In this document: piece after piece, positions 27,762 through 36,249 of the stretch
Layout: each line of letters opens with the position of its first letter
Numbering within the stretch: the first letter of the stretch is position 1
NCBI GenBank assembly: GCA_016938735.1
Contig: JAFGUB010000046.1
Span: forward strand, 23,466-87,465
Source of the DNA: Campylobacterales bacterium
Lineage (GTDB): Bacteria > Campylobacterota > Campylobacteria > Campylobacterales > Sulfurimonadaceae
Reading direction: 5' to 3'
Length of the DNA: 64,000 nt
Made by a program: the position numbers and the translations under genes
The notes under the pieces: generated by a model
Seen by the model: the letters and a program-made list of their open reading frames with translations, nothing else
The model's database searches: none
What the model was told of the DNA's origin: nothing

Positions 27762-28686
27762 GGACGATCTCGCGAAGGGGAAAAGCGGCCTTACATGTAG
27801 CGATGGCCTCTTCGTCGTGGGGGTCGTTGTAGATGGGCAGCAGTACCGCGCCGTTGAGGATGAGAAAGTTGGCGTAGGTGGCGGGCAGTCGTTCGTCTTC
27901 AAAAAAGATTGCTTCGGTCATGGGTAGGGCAATGAGGCGGTAGGGTTCGCCGCTGTTTTGTCTGAAGCTTTGCAGTTGAGCCTCCATCGCTTTGAGCGCT
28001 TCGTAATGCTCATCTTTAGGATCGTTACATGTAATGTACATGATCGTCTGCGGATCGATAAAACGGGCCAGCGTATCGATATGGCTGTCGGTGTCATCAC
28101 CCGCAAGGTAGCCGTGAGAGAGCCAGAGGATTTCGCTTACATGTAAGGTCTTTTTGAGCAGCGCTTCGGTCGCGGCTTTGTCCAGATGCGCGTTGCGGTT
28201 GGGGTTGAGCAGGCATTCTGCTGTGGTGAGCAGTACCCCTTCGCCGTTGCTCTCAAGCGCTCCGCCCTCTAAAATTAGATCGATGGTTTGCGTGGGCAGG
28301 GTGTTGTAAGGCGCCATAAAGCGGCTGAGCCCATTGTCGCGCGAGGCGTCGAACTTGCCGCCCCAGCCCGTGAAGGTAAAGTCCAGCAGCTTGCCTTTGC
28401 CCTCTTCGATCACCGTAATGGCCGAGCAGTCGCGCGCCCAGGTGTCGTCGGTGCGGTAGTGCACGAAGTGAAGGTTGTGGGTATCTGCAAAGTAGCCGCT
28501 CACGCGCGCAATGTCGTCGCACACCACCACACAAGGCTCAAAGCGACGCACCGCGTCGATGATGTTTGTAAACGTCTCGCACGCCTCATCCAGATAAGGT
28601 GCCCAGTCGCTGTGCGCGTGGGGAAAAATCATCTGAATGTAGCTTTGAGGCTCAAATTCGGCCGGGTATCGGTTATTATTTCGCAT
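27670..28686 (-). CDS. Agmatine deiminase / peptidyl-arginine deiminase family
   Basis: A 338-residue member of the PPAD-type guanidine-modifying superfamily, which hydrolyses agmatine to N-carbamoylputrescine and ammonia. Visible motifs are MIFPHAHSDWAPYLDEA near residue 18, DDTWARDCSAITV near 102, LILEGGALESNGEGVLLTT near 142, the H-x-D pair in DTDSHIDTLARFID and the catalytic Cys in GSLHCVTM near the end. ATG 28686 shares the CATG tetramer with the divergent alr start, so longer upstream frames would run through alr. Two palindrome copies (28025, 28137) lie inside. Confidence 0.82.
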   Translation of the reverse strand: MRNNNRYPAEFEPQSYIQMIFPHAHSDWAPYLDEACETFTNIIDAVRRFEPCVVVCDDIARVSGYFADTHNLHFVHYRTDDTWARDCSAITVIEEGKGKLLDFTFTGWGGKFDASRDNGLSRFMAPYNTLPTQTIDLILEGGALESNGEGVLLTTAECLLNPNRNAHLDKAATEALLKKTLHVSEILWLSHGYLAGDDTDSHIDTLARFIDPQTIMYITCNDPKDEHYEALKAMEAQLQSFRQNSGEPYRLIALPMTEAIFFEDERLPATYANFLILNGAVLLPIYNDPHDEEAIATCKAAFPLREIVPIDCSVLIRQHGSLHCVTMHFPLPAAFATS

Positions 28687-29692
28687 GGCATTTATCACTT
28701 TAAGCCGTAAGGTATTTTTTAACAATCTCGACATTATAACCGAGCGGATCGGTAGCATTCATAAAGTCGCGCTGGTGCTCAAGGACAACGCGTATGGGCA
28801 CGGACTTTTGCCGATCGCGCAGCTTGGAAGCGAGTATGGCGTGCGTTATGCGGTGGTACGCAATCTCGCCGAAGCGAGCGCGGTAGAGCGCTTTTTTGAT
28901 TCGGTGCTGGTGCTTGATGAGACACCCAAAATAGCGCAGCGCAACATCTCTTTCACCGTCAATGCCCTAGATAAAATCGAGCAGTTTGCACGCGGCGCTT
29001 TGGTGGAGCTCAAAGTCGATTCGGGGATGCACCGCAACGGCATTGCGCCATCGGAGCTTGCAGAGGCTTTTGCCCGTATAAAGCGCCATGGGCTTACATG
29101 TAAAGGGGTTTTTACCCACTACCGCAGCGCCGACGCGCTCTCAAGCGAGCTCTTTTGGCAGCGTCAAAATTTTGAATCGATCAAAGCGATTGCGCAGCGC
29201 CTCAGCCCCACGATGCTGCGCTTTCACAGCGCCAACTCCGCCGCGCTCTTTCGTGGTGATTTTAGCGGTGAAGATCTGGTGCGCGTGGGCATCGCCGCGT
29301 ATGGCTGCTTGGAGCTTGACGCCCCGCATCCCGCGCCGCCGCTGCAGCCCGTGCTCTCGCTTTGGGCCGAGCGTCAAAGCAGTAGATCGCTTCAAGCGGG
29401 GATGCGTATGGGCTACAACGCTACCGCGACGATGCCGCATGATGGAATCATCAGCGCGTATGACGTAGGCTACGCCGACGGCCTGCACCGAAGTGCTTCT
29501 AACCGCTATACCGCCCCAAACGGTGCGCGCCAGATGGGGCGCATTTCGATGGACAATACCCTCTTTACATGTAAGGATGAGGAGCTGTGCATCTTTGATA
29601 ATGCCAACCGTTTCGCGCAAGCTGCGGGCACGATCGGCTATGAGATTTTGACGGGGATGAATCCGAATTTTGAGCGGAGGATCGTCGATTAG
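28685..29692 (+). CDS. alr: Alanine racemase
   Basis: A 335-residue PLP enzyme making D-alanine for peptidoglycan. The PLP lysine is K33 in VLKDNAYGHG; DSGMHRNGI, FHSANSAALFRG and DLVRVGIAAYG follow along the barrel, and MGRISMDNTLF is in the C-terminal domain. It is slightly short for the family but complete. The ATG overlaps the divergent agmatine deiminase ATG by two bases, so each messenger's 5' end lies inside the other gene, and no Shine-Dalgarno is visible. Two palindrome copies (29094, 29565) read LTCK and FTCK. Confidence 0.92.
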   Translation: MAFITLSRKVFFNNLDIITERIGSIHKVALVLKDNAYGHGLLPIAQLGSEYGVRYAVVRNLAEASAVERFFDSVLVLDETPKIAQRNISFTVNALDKIEQFARGALVELKVDSGMHRNGIAPSELAEAFARIKRHGLTCKGVFTHYRSADALSSELFWQRQNFESIKAIAQRLSPTMLRFHSANSAALFRGDFSGEDLVRVGIAAYGCLELDAPHPAPPLQPVLSLWAERQSSRSLQAGMRMGYNATATMPHDGIISAYDVGYADGLHRSASNRYTAPNGARQMGRISMDNTLFTCKDEELCIFDNANRFAQAAGTIGYEILTGMNPNFERRIVD

Positions 29693-30075
29693 ACGCGGAT
29701 GACGGCTTGGGGGTAGAGCACCCCGTCGATCCCCTCTAGCGCCAACGCTTCGATCTCTTCGTCTCGTTCGATACGGCAGAGAATCTTGGCGTCAAAAAGG
29801 TAGTGCTCCGCGCATTTTTGGATGGTTTTGGCAAGCGTCGAAGAGGTGACGATATAGGCGGAGCCGAGGTTGTGCGCGAAGATTGCCTCTTTGAGCGAAG
29901 CGACCTCAAGAGCGAAACTTAGGGTGTGGGCGCGCATGTGTGTGATGAGCTCTAGTGCATTGGGCGCGAAGGTAACAAGCAACAGACTGTTAGGCGGAGT
30001 GTGCGCAATTTTTTCGATCTCATCGACATGAAACAGACGTTCTGAAGGGATGTACTGGTGGCCAAACAGTAGCAT
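29689..30075 (-). CDS. Conserved hypothetical protein
   Basis: A 128-residue soluble protein starting at ATG 30075 behind GGAGGGG. It has alternating strands and helices (SLLLVTFAPNALELITHM, GSAYIVTSSTLAKTIQKCAEH, DAKILCRI, GIDGVLYPQAVIRV), suggesting a small Rossmann-like alpha/beta domain. I do not recognise the family. It overlaps the alr stop by 4 bases at its 3' end and lies 2 bases after the PP0621 gene, within an apparent rsmG - PP0621 - this gene unit. Confidence 0.6.
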   Translation of the reverse strand: MLLFGHQYIPSERLFHVDEIEKIAHTPPNSLLLVTFAPNALELITHMRAHTLSFALEVASLKEAIFAHNLGSAYIVTSSTLAKTIQKCAEHYLFDAKILCRIERDEEIEALALEGIDGVLYPQAVIRV

Positions 30076-30077
30076 CT

Positions 30078-30281
30078 CTACCCCTCCATACATTCGCGGC
30101 TGCAGTAGTAGCGTCCGCCTGAGAGCAGGGCGTCGCGGGTGCTCACAAAGGTGCCGCAGTGCGCACATGCGATCATTTCATCACTTGACTCGTTGGAGTG
30201 CTTGGAGAGGGGCTTTTTTTTGAAAAAGAGCCAATAGACGGTGAAGAGTACAGCGATGAGTAGCAGGATTTTAAGCAGCAT
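30078..30281 (-). CDS. PP0621 family small membrane protein with zinc-ribbon-like tail
   Basis: A 67-residue protein: one N-terminal membrane segment (LLKILLLIAVLFTVYWLFF), a basic linker, then a short metal-binding-like motif with CAHCG and CSREC near the C-terminus. This layout matches the PP0621 family of unknown function. It lies 2 bases downstream of the rsmG stop. Confidence 0.75.
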   Translation of the reverse strand: MLLKILLLIAVLFTVYWLFFKKKPLSKHSNESSDEMIACAHCGTFVSTRDALLSGGRYYCSRECMEG

Positions 30282-30283
30282 AG

Positions 30284-30871
30284 TTACCTTTCGATCAGAA
30301 GATAGTGGCGGTTTTCGGCTTTGATCACGCGATGTGGAAGCGTAGGCGGCAGTTCGTCATAGACTTTTTCGCCTTTGTAAAAGAGCAGCAGGGTTCCCGC
30401 TGTGCAAAAGGGCTCGCTTAACCTGAGCAATACACCGGTATCGGTGACGGCGCGCGATGTGACCAGATCGAACGGTTCCGGTTCGAGGGCTTCAACACGG
30501 CAGTTGGCCACAGTGACGTGCTCAAGCCCCAGATCGGCTTTGATAAATTGTAAAAAACTGGCACGTTTGGCCAACGGTTCGACGAGCGTGAAGCGGCACT
30601 CCGTCAATGCAATCGCCAGCAGCATCCCCGGAAACCCCGCGCCAGTACCGATATCCATAGCAGAGCGCACCGGCGGCAAAAACGAAAGGGGATAGAGCGC
30701 ATCAATAATAAAGGCGTCTAGCTGTGCTTCGTTGCGTACGCCGCTGAGGTTGTGGACGCGGTTCCACTTAAAAAGCTGCTCTTTGTAGCGCTCTATGCGC
30801 ACATACGCTTGCGTGCCGAGTGAAATACCGCAGCTTTGCATTGCCGATTCGATCGTTCCCATAAGTTTCAT
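30284..30871 (-). CDS. rsmG: 16S rRNA (guanine-527-N7)-methyltransferase
   Basis: A 195-residue class I SAM methyltransferase (GidB). The N-terminal helix bundle has QLFKWNRVHNLSGVRN; the SAM motif is AMDIGTGAGFPGMLLAIAL near 75-93, with FDLVTSRAV as the later acidic motif. It methylates G527 in the 530 loop of 16S rRNA. ATG 30871 is chosen; ATG 30862 is also possible. In Campylobacter jejuni rsmG adjoins ribA; here the sulfide-oxidation cluster separates them. Confidence 0.92.
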   Translation of the reverse strand: MKLMGTIESAMQSCGISLGTQAYVRIERYKEQLFKWNRVHNLSGVRNEAQLDAFIIDALYPLSFLPPVRSAMDIGTGAGFPGMLLAIALTECRFTLVEPLAKRASFLQFIKADLGLEHVTVANCRVEALEPEPFDLVTSRAVTDTGVLLRLSEPFCTAGTLLLFYKGEKVYDELPPTLPHRVIKAENRHYLLIER

Positions 30872-30946
30872 ATCCGATATAGAAGTCAAAAATTATAGCA
30901 TCAGCCCCTTGAAATTGCCCCGACTTATACGCAGAATAATTACGAT

Positions 30947-31007
30947 TGATTATACAATCACATTTTTATCACGCTTTTACGTAAAACCAATCACATAAGA
31001 ATTGATT
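30947..31007. promoter_or_regulatory. Cluster of small palindromes ahead of the flavocytochrome c genes
   Basis: Within the 190-base AT-rich gap before the cluster stand TGATT-ATAC-AATCA (30947-30960), the perfect palindrome TTTTACGTAAAA (30975-30986) and AATCA-N9-TGATT (30989-31007). The repeated TGATT/AATCA half-sites suggest a dimeric regulator. The operator identity is not known. Confidence 0.4.
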
Positions 31008-31080
31008 ATTTGAAAATAAGCGGCTTTTAAACTTTTATTGCCTAATGCGGTATCACAATTTTTTATAAAGAGGAGATCAC

Positions 31081-32481
31081 ATGTCCATGACACGAAGAGA
31101 TGCATTCAAAGTTGCGGGTGCTACCGCTGCGGTAGCGGCGGCTGCCACCTTTACCGGTTGCGCCAAAGCCGAGGGGGCTGCTCCGGCGGTCGCCCCGTCA
31201 CAGTCACATGTGACGCTGATGCCAAAATCCAAGGGCAAGCGCGTCGTGATTATCGGTGCAGGCTTTGGCGGTCTTGCTGCGGCAAAGTACATTCGCAAGC
31301 AGGATGCAAGCATCGAAGTGGTGGTTTTGGATAGGCGCGACATCTTTATGTCTTGCCCCTTTAGCAACTCTTTGTTAGGCGGTCTTGAGGATGTGACGCT
31401 CGATACGCTGACACGCGATCTGTATGCCGGAGCGGCGAAATACGGCTATCGTTTGGAGCAGTGCACGGTGACGGGTATCGACCGTGCTTCCAAGACGGTC
31501 ATGACCAGCTGCGGCAGCGTCGATTATGATATTTTGGTGCTCTCTCCGGGGATCGACTACGACTACAAGGGGCAGTTTCCCGAGTGGTCGGATGAGAAGA
31601 TTCGTCACGTACAGCAGCAGGCCCCTGCCGCTTTGATGGCCGGCAGTGAGCACCTTGCGCTCAAGCGCATGATGGACAACATGGACGGCGGCAACGTCAT
31701 TATCACCGTTCCCGCCGGTAAGTATCGCTGCCCGCCCGCTCCGTTTGAGCGTGCGAGCATGATTGCTGCGTATATGAAAAAAGAGGGTATCGAAGGCAAG
31801 GTGATCATCCTCAATGCCACTAAAAATATCGCTAAAGGTAAAGCCTTCAAAGAAGTTTGGGCCGATAAGTACTCCGGCTTGATCGAACACCGAGACGATT
31901 GTACGATCACTGACATCGATCTGACCAACAACAAAATCCACTACAAGCAGATTGTGGGTGTAGACAAGGAAGAGAAAGAGATTGTTGAAACAAAAGTAGA
32001 GTCTTTTGCCGTGCTGAACTTTATTCCCAAAAATAAGGCCAATGCGGTTGTGGCGATGAGCGGTGTCAAAACCAATGCTTGGGGCGGTGTGATCATGAAC
32101 GGCGCAAGCTTCCAATCTAAAGATGACAAGCATGTTTACGCCATCGGAGACGTTGTCGGACACGGTGTACCGCCTTCGGGGCAAACGGCCAACTGGACGG
32201 CTAAAGAGGCGGTCAAAGAGATTGTCGCACAGCTCAATGCTCATGAGCCTTACAAGCTCAATTTACCCTACAGTGCGGCGAATGTTTGTTACTCTATGGT
32301 CACCGACGGGCCGGAAGAGGCGATCATGGTAACGCATGACTTCTCGTTCAACGGTACTGTGATTGCGGCTAAAGCGACGGTGCCGCATCCCAAAGACGGT
32401 GACGGTAAATACCGTTCAAAAGGCCTTGCCAAGGCGACCCGCGAGTGGTATCGCGGTATCTTAGATGACATGTTTATGTAA
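31081..32481 (+). CDS. Flavocytochrome c sulfide dehydrogenase flavoprotein (FccB/SoxF-like)
   Basis: A 466-residue FAD protein exported by Tat: TRRDAFKVAG near the start, then an Ala-rich segment ending TFTGC, possibly a lipobox. The FAD motif VVIIGAGFGGLAAAKYI is at about 54-70. Redox cysteines are in FMSCPFSNSLLGG and GKYRCPPAPFER, the positions used by FccB and sulfide:quinone reductases. It should oxidise sulfide in the periplasm. AGGAG lies before the ATG. A Rieske protein and a cytochrome c' follow as likely electron acceptors, in place of the usual FccA diheme cytochrome. Confidence 0.85.
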   Translation: MSMTRRDAFKVAGATAAVAAAATFTGCAKAEGAAPAVAPSQSHVTLMPKSKGKRVVIIGAGFGGLAAAKYIRKQDASIEVVVLDRRDIFMSCPFSNSLLGGLEDVTLDTLTRDLYAGAAKYGYRLEQCTVTGIDRASKTVMTSCGSVDYDILVLSPGIDYDYKGQFPEWSDEKIRHVQQQAPAALMAGSEHLALKRMMDNMDGGNVIITVPAGKYRCPPAPFERASMIAAYMKKEGIEGKVIILNATKNIAKGKAFKEVWADKYSGLIEHRDDCTITDIDLTNNKIHYKQIVGVDKEEKEIVETKVESFAVLNFIPKNKANAVVAMSGVKTNAWGGVIMNGASFQSKDDKHVYAIGDVVGHGVPPSGQTANWTAKEAVKEIVAQLNAHEPYKLNLPYSAANVCYSMVTDGPEEAIMVTHDFSFNGTVIAAKATVPHPKDGDGKYRSKGLAKATREWYRGILDDMFM

Positions 32482-32490
32482 GAAGGTTGA

Positions 32491-33222
32491 ATGAATCGCA
32501 GAGATTTTATTAAAATGGGTGCACTCGGGGGCGTGATCGTTCTCACCCGCCCGTCTTTGATTGATCAGAAGTTGTTTGCGCACGATGGGCGTCTGTATGA
32601 ATCGTTTGAAAAAGTACAGCTTGTCGATGAAGAGGGCACCCCTATCAAGGCATCTGCCTTGGAGGTGGATGTGGATTATATTTTTCAGTATCCACATGCG
32701 GGTACCCCCTGTATCTTACTCAATCTCAGCGAAAAGAGCGAGGTCAACGTCGAGCTCAAAGATGCACTCGGTGATATTTATCTGTGGAGCGAAGGGGTCG
32801 GCAAGAGCGGCTCTATCGTGGCCTACTCCGCGATCTGTTCGCATGCGCTGACCCATCCCAACAAAAGCGAAAGCTTTTTCGCTTATGTCCCCAAAGGTAA
32901 AGCTTCGGCGGCGATCGAGAAGGGTGGAGCCATCGTCTGCTCGTCTCATCTATCGTCGTTCGATCCTCGTAACGGCGGTAAAGTATTGGGCGGGCCGGCC
33001 GATCAGCCTTTGGCCTCAATTGTGCTGGAGCACAACGCTCAAGATGATACATTATGGGCGGTAGGCGTGCTGGGAAGTGCCAAGTTCAACGACTACTTCA
33101 ACGCTTTCAAGACGGAGATGGACCGAGACTGGGGCGGAAAGCGACAGGCTAAAAAGCTGGTGAAGATATCGGCTCCGACCGTGAAACTGACCAAGTTCAC
33201 CAAAGAAGTGATTCAATACTAA
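32491..33222 (+). CDS. Rieske [2Fe-2S] protein
   Basis: A 243-residue protein with a Tat-like N-terminus (MNRRDFIKMGALGGVIVL) and a Rieske domain. The cluster ligands are C116-S-H118 and C150-S-S-H153. The spacing and the absence of a quinol-oxidase partner recall arsenite-oxidase-type or thiosulfate-linked Rieske subunits rather than the bc1 subunit. It lies 9 bases after the flavoprotein gene and probably accepts electrons from it in the periplasm. Confidence 0.85.
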   Translation: MNRRDFIKMGALGGVIVLTRPSLIDQKLFAHDGRLYESFEKVQLVDEEGTPIKASALEVDVDYIFQYPHAGTPCILLNLSEKSEVNVELKDALGDIYLWSEGVGKSGSIVAYSAICSHALTHPNKSESFFAYVPKGKASAAIEKGGAIVCSSHLSSFDPRNGGKVLGGPADQPLASIVLEHNAQDDTLWAVGVLGSAKFNDYFNAFKTEMDRDWGGKRQAKKLVKISAPTVKLTKFTKEVIQY

Positions 33223-33230
33223 GGATACCC

Positions 33231-33644
33231 ATGAAAAAGATGCTTTTGATTGCTCTTGCGCTGTGCATGGCGCTACCGCTTTTGGCCAACGACGACTCAA
33301 AACTCAAACGCAAGCAAGACATGCAGATGCTCGCAAGCGGTTTGCGGCTGTTGCAAGACGGTTTGATTTACAACAATAAAAGCCTGATGCTGAGTGGCGT
33401 TGATATGATCGAAAAAGGGGAGAAGAACCTGCTTTCCGCCCATGGTGAAGGACTTAAAAAATACCTTCCCGGCGATACCGCCTATGCCTATAAGTACGCC
33501 GAAAAAGCGGCGCAACGCATTGCCGATTACTCTAAAGAGCTTAGCGAGCAGGTCAAAGATAAGAAAGACTACACCAAAATTTCCGAAACCTATGCTTACA
33601 TCATCAACGAATGTGCGGGCTGCCATCTACGTATTCGTAAATAA
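33231..33644 (+). CDS. Cytochrome c'-like protein, C-terminal heme
   Basis: A 137-residue secreted protein (signal MKKMLLIALALCMALPLLA). It is all-helical with a single heme site C128-A-G-C131-H132 at the extreme C-terminus, the arrangement of cytochrome c' and the c-556 group. Eight bases separate it from the Rieske gene. It probably completes the electron path from the flavoprotein to soluble cytochromes. Confidence 0.8.
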   Translation: MKKMLLIALALCMALPLLANDDSKLKRKQDMQMLASGLRLLQDGLIYNNKSLMLSGVDMIEKGEKNLLSAHGEGLKKYLPGDTAYAYKYAEKAAQRIADYSKELSEQVKDKKDYTKISETYAYIINECAGCHLRIRK

Positions 33645-33653
33645 ATCCTCTTT

Positions 33654-33682
33654 TTACATGTAAGGCCGCACCTTACATGTAA
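33654..33682. repeat. Pair of TTACATGTAA copies between convergent genes
   Basis: Two exact copies (33654-33663 and 33673-33682), 9 bases apart, fill the gap between the cytochrome c' gene and convergent ribA. The flanking AAGG and CCTT make them part of a larger imperfect inverted repeat that could end transcription from both sides. Confidence 0.7.
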
Positions 33683-33685
33683 GCC

Positions 33686-34249
33686 TTAAATCAAATGTCC
33701 CATCTCATCGCGTTTCACCTGTAAATAGCCGCTGTTAAACTCGTTGGGCGTCATGACGATGGGAATGCGCTGGACGATCTCGATCCCTTCGAGTGATTGG
33801 ACCTTTTTGGGATTGTTGGTGAGCAGACGGATTTTGGAGATGCCGAAATGGCTCAAAACGGTTGTTACCATTTCATAGCTACGCTGATCCGCAGCAAAAC
33901 CTAGCTGGTGGTTGGCTTCGACGGTATTGAGTCCCCGATCTTGCAAGGCGTAAGCGTTGATCTTGTTAAGCAATCCGATATTGCGCCCCTCCTGCCGTAG
34001 ATAGATCACCATTCCGCCCTCTTTGCCGATCAGATCCAGCGCGTATTCGAGCTGGTCTCGACAGTCGCATTTGAGCGAACCGATGGCATCACCGGTGAGA
34101 CATTCAGAGTGGATACGCACCAGAGGAATTTCCGGTAATACGGGCGTATAAATCGCTAGATGTTCTTTGTGCCCTTCTTTAAATGCTTTGACTTTGAAAT
34201 GGCCGAATCTGGAGGGGAGATTGGCCTCTTGAGAGATCTCTATATTCAT
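33686..34249 (-). CDS. ribA: GTP cyclohydrolase II
   Basis: A 187-residue enzyme starting [12 protein letters not shown] at ATG 34249; the frame runs further right, but only through divergent hemB. The zinc cysteines are in [21 protein letters not shown], the arginine/tyrosine active site in [15 protein letters not shown], and LLTNNPKKV is the GTP-recognition segment. It opens GTP to start riboflavin synthesis. The DHBP synthase half found in fused RibBA is absent. It is divergent from hemB, as in Campylobacter. Confidence 0.95.
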   Translation of the reverse strand: MNIEISQEANLPSRFGHFKVKAFKEGHKEHLAIYTPVLPEIPLVRIHSECLTGDAIGSLKCDCRDQLEYALDLIGKEGGMVIYLRQEGRNIGLLNKINAYALQDRGLNTVEANHQLGFAADQRSYEMVTTVLSHFGISKIRLLTNNPKKVQSLEGIEIVQRIPIVMTPNEFNSGYLQVKRDEMGHLI

Positions 34250-34309
34250 AACTTTAATCTTTTTGTGGCTAGAATATTTGTTTTTAAGATTGTACCCAAC
34301 GGAGCTGAA

Positions 34310-35275
34310 ATGTTTCAACGATTCCGCCGCAAACGCCTGAATTCGCAGCTGCGCGCACTGGTGCGTGAGCATCACGTTCGCGTCGATGATTTTATCTATC
34401 CGCTTTTTATACGCAGCGGAGAGGGGGTGAAAATTGAGATCGCCTCCATGCCGGGCGTCTATCAGATGAGCATCGATGTGATGGTGCGTGAATGCGAAAC
34501 GCTCAAGGTGCTGGGGTTGCATAGCGTTATCTTGTTCGGTATTCCCGACGTCAAGGACTCTATCGGCTCGGATGCACTCAGTGAACACGGCATGATCGCC
34601 CGTGCCATCCGCGCGCTCAAGCAGGCACATCCTGATATGTTCGTGGTGAGTGATCTGTGCTTTTGCGAATATACCGACCACGGACACTGCGGCATTATCG
34701 ATCATGTGCATCAGACGGTGAATAACGACGCCACGCTTGAGATCTCCGCCAGACAGGCGCTCGTACACGCCAAAGCGGGCGTCGATATGATCGCTCCTTC
34801 GGGAATGATGGACGGTATTATCGAGACACTTCGCTTGGGACTAGACGGTGCAGGTTATGAAAGCTTGCCGATCATGGCCTATTCTACCAAGTTTGCCAGC
34901 GGCTACTACGGCCCATTTCGTGACGTTGCCGAATCAACACCCAGCTTTGGTGATCGATCCAGCTATCAGATGGATCCAGCCAACCGTCGCGAAGCCATTG
35001 CCGAGAGTCTGGAGGATGAGGCGCAGGGGGCGGATATTTTGATGGTGAAGCCCGCGCTGGCTTATCTCGACATCATCCGCGATATTCGCGAACGCAGCAG
35101 CCTTCCCATTGCCGCTTACAACGTCAGCGGAGAGTACGCGATGCTCAAACATGCGGGCGCGGCGGGGCTGATTGATTATGAGCGGGTGATGATGGAAACG
35201 ATGCTTTCATTTAAGCGAGCAGGTGCCGATATCATTATCAGCTACCATGCAAAAGAGGTTGCAAATCTCTTATAA
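34310..35275 (+). CDS. hemB: Delta-aminolevulinic acid dehydratase (porphobilinogen synthase)
   Basis: A 321-residue enzyme starting at ATG 34310 after GGAG (34301). Zinc-type metal ligands are present in [14 protein letters not shown]. The two active-site lysines are in [18 protein letters not shown] and [13 protein letters not shown], followed by [13 protein letters not shown]. It condenses two ALA molecules to porphobilinogen for heme, in demand here given at least five c-type cytochromes in the window. About 60 bases separate it from divergent ribA; argF follows after 44 bases. Confidence 0.96.
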   Translation: MFQRFRRKRLNSQLRALVREHHVRVDDFIYPLFIRSGEGVKIEIASMPGVYQMSIDVMVRECETLKVLGLHSVILFGIPDVKDSIGSDALSEHGMIARAIRALKQAHPDMFVVSDLCFCEYTDHGHCGIIDHVHQTVNNDATLEISARQALVHAKAGVDMIAPSGMMDGIIETLRLGLDGAGYESLPIMAYSTKFASGYYGPFRDVAESTPSFGDRSSYQMDPANRREAIAESLEDEAQGADILMVKPALAYLDIIRDIRERSSLPIAAYNVSGEYAMLKHAGAAGLIDYERVMMETMLSFKRAGADIIISYHAKEVANLL

Positions 35276-35319
35276 TGTGCTACCATTATCGACACGCAAA
35301 GCGCTAATAAAGGGTATTA

Positions 35320-36240
35320 TTGAGACATTTTCTATCACTCAAGGATTTCACAAAGACGGAAATCCTGCAGATTGTCGATCTGGCGATCGAGATCAAAAAA
35401 GAGCTGAAATCGGGTACATGTAAGCCTTATCTTCAGAACAAAACGCTGGCCATGATATTCGAAAAGAGTTCGACGCGTACCCGCGTTAGTTTTGAAACCG
35501 GCATGTTTCAGCTTGGCGGACATGCCCTTTTTCTCTCCAACCGCGACATCCATTTGGGGCGCGGAGAACCGGTGAGAGACACTGCCCGCGTTATCTCTTC
35601 GATGAACGATCTGGTGATGATCCGCACCTTCGATCATGCGATGATCGAAGAGTTTGCGGCCTACTCCAAAGTGCCGGTCATCAACGGGCTTACCGACTCT
35701 TATCATCCGGTGCAACTGCTGGCCGATTATATGACGCTTGTGGAGCACAACCATACGCAAGGACTCAAAGTGGCCTATGTCGGCGATGGCAACAATATGA
35801 CCCACTCATGGTTGATGCTTGCCGCAAAATTAGGCTTTGAGTTACGCATTGCCACTCCTGTAGGCTATGAGTGCGATCCAAAAATCGTCGCGCACGCCCG
35901 TGAGATGGCCAAAGAGAGCGGGGCGCTGATTGTTACATGTAACGACCCCAAAGAGGCTGTGCGAAATGCTACCGTCGTGACCACCGATACGTGGGCATCT
36001 ATGGGTCAAGAGGATGAAAAGGCGGAGCGGATTAGCCGTTTTGAGGGATACATGGTGGATGATGCAATGATGGCGCTTGCAGCACCTGACGCGCTCTTTT
36101 TGCACTGTTTACCGGCGTACCGCGGTCAAGAGGTGAGCGAGAGTGTTTTAGAAGGTGCCCAGAGTGTCGTCTTTGAAGAAGCAGAAAACCGTCTACATGT
36201 ACAAAAAGGTTTGATGGTCTGGTTAGACCGTCAGCGATAG
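35320..36240 (+). CDS. argF: Ornithine carbamoyltransferase
   Basis: A 306-residue enzyme making citrulline from ornithine and carbamoyl phosphate. TTG 35320 is used, with AAAGGG upstream. The carbamoyl phosphate motif is S51-T-R-T-R55, [12 protein letters not shown] follows, and the ornithine-side HCLPAYRG motif is near 270. One exact palindrome copy (35933) reads VTCN and two weaker ones occur (35414, 36193). The order hemB - argF is conserved with Campylobacter. Confidence 0.95.
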   Translation: MRHFLSLKDFTKTEILQIVDLAIEIKKELKSGTCKPYLQNKTLAMIFEKSSTRTRVSFETGMFQLGGHALFLSNRDIHLGRGEPVRDTARVISSMNDLVMIRTFDHAMIEEFAAYSKVPVINGLTDSYHPVQLLADYMTLVEHNHTQGLKVAYVGDGNNMTHSWLMLAAKLGFELRIATPVGYECDPKIVAHAREMAKESGALIVTCNDPKEAVRNATVVTTDTWASMGQEDEKAERISRFEGYMVDDAMMALAAPDALFLHCLPAYRGQEVSESVLEGAQSVVFEEAENRLHVQKGLMVWLDRQR

Positions 36241-36249
36241 GAGCAGGGA

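Noticed and set aside
31375..32244. 289-codon open frame on the minus strand
   Set aside because: It is antisense to the flavocytochrome c flavoprotein gene and is explained by that gene's codon bias.
34250..34768. Extended N-terminus for ribA
   Set aside because: The upstream part is antisense to hemB; the family starts close to MNIEISQ.
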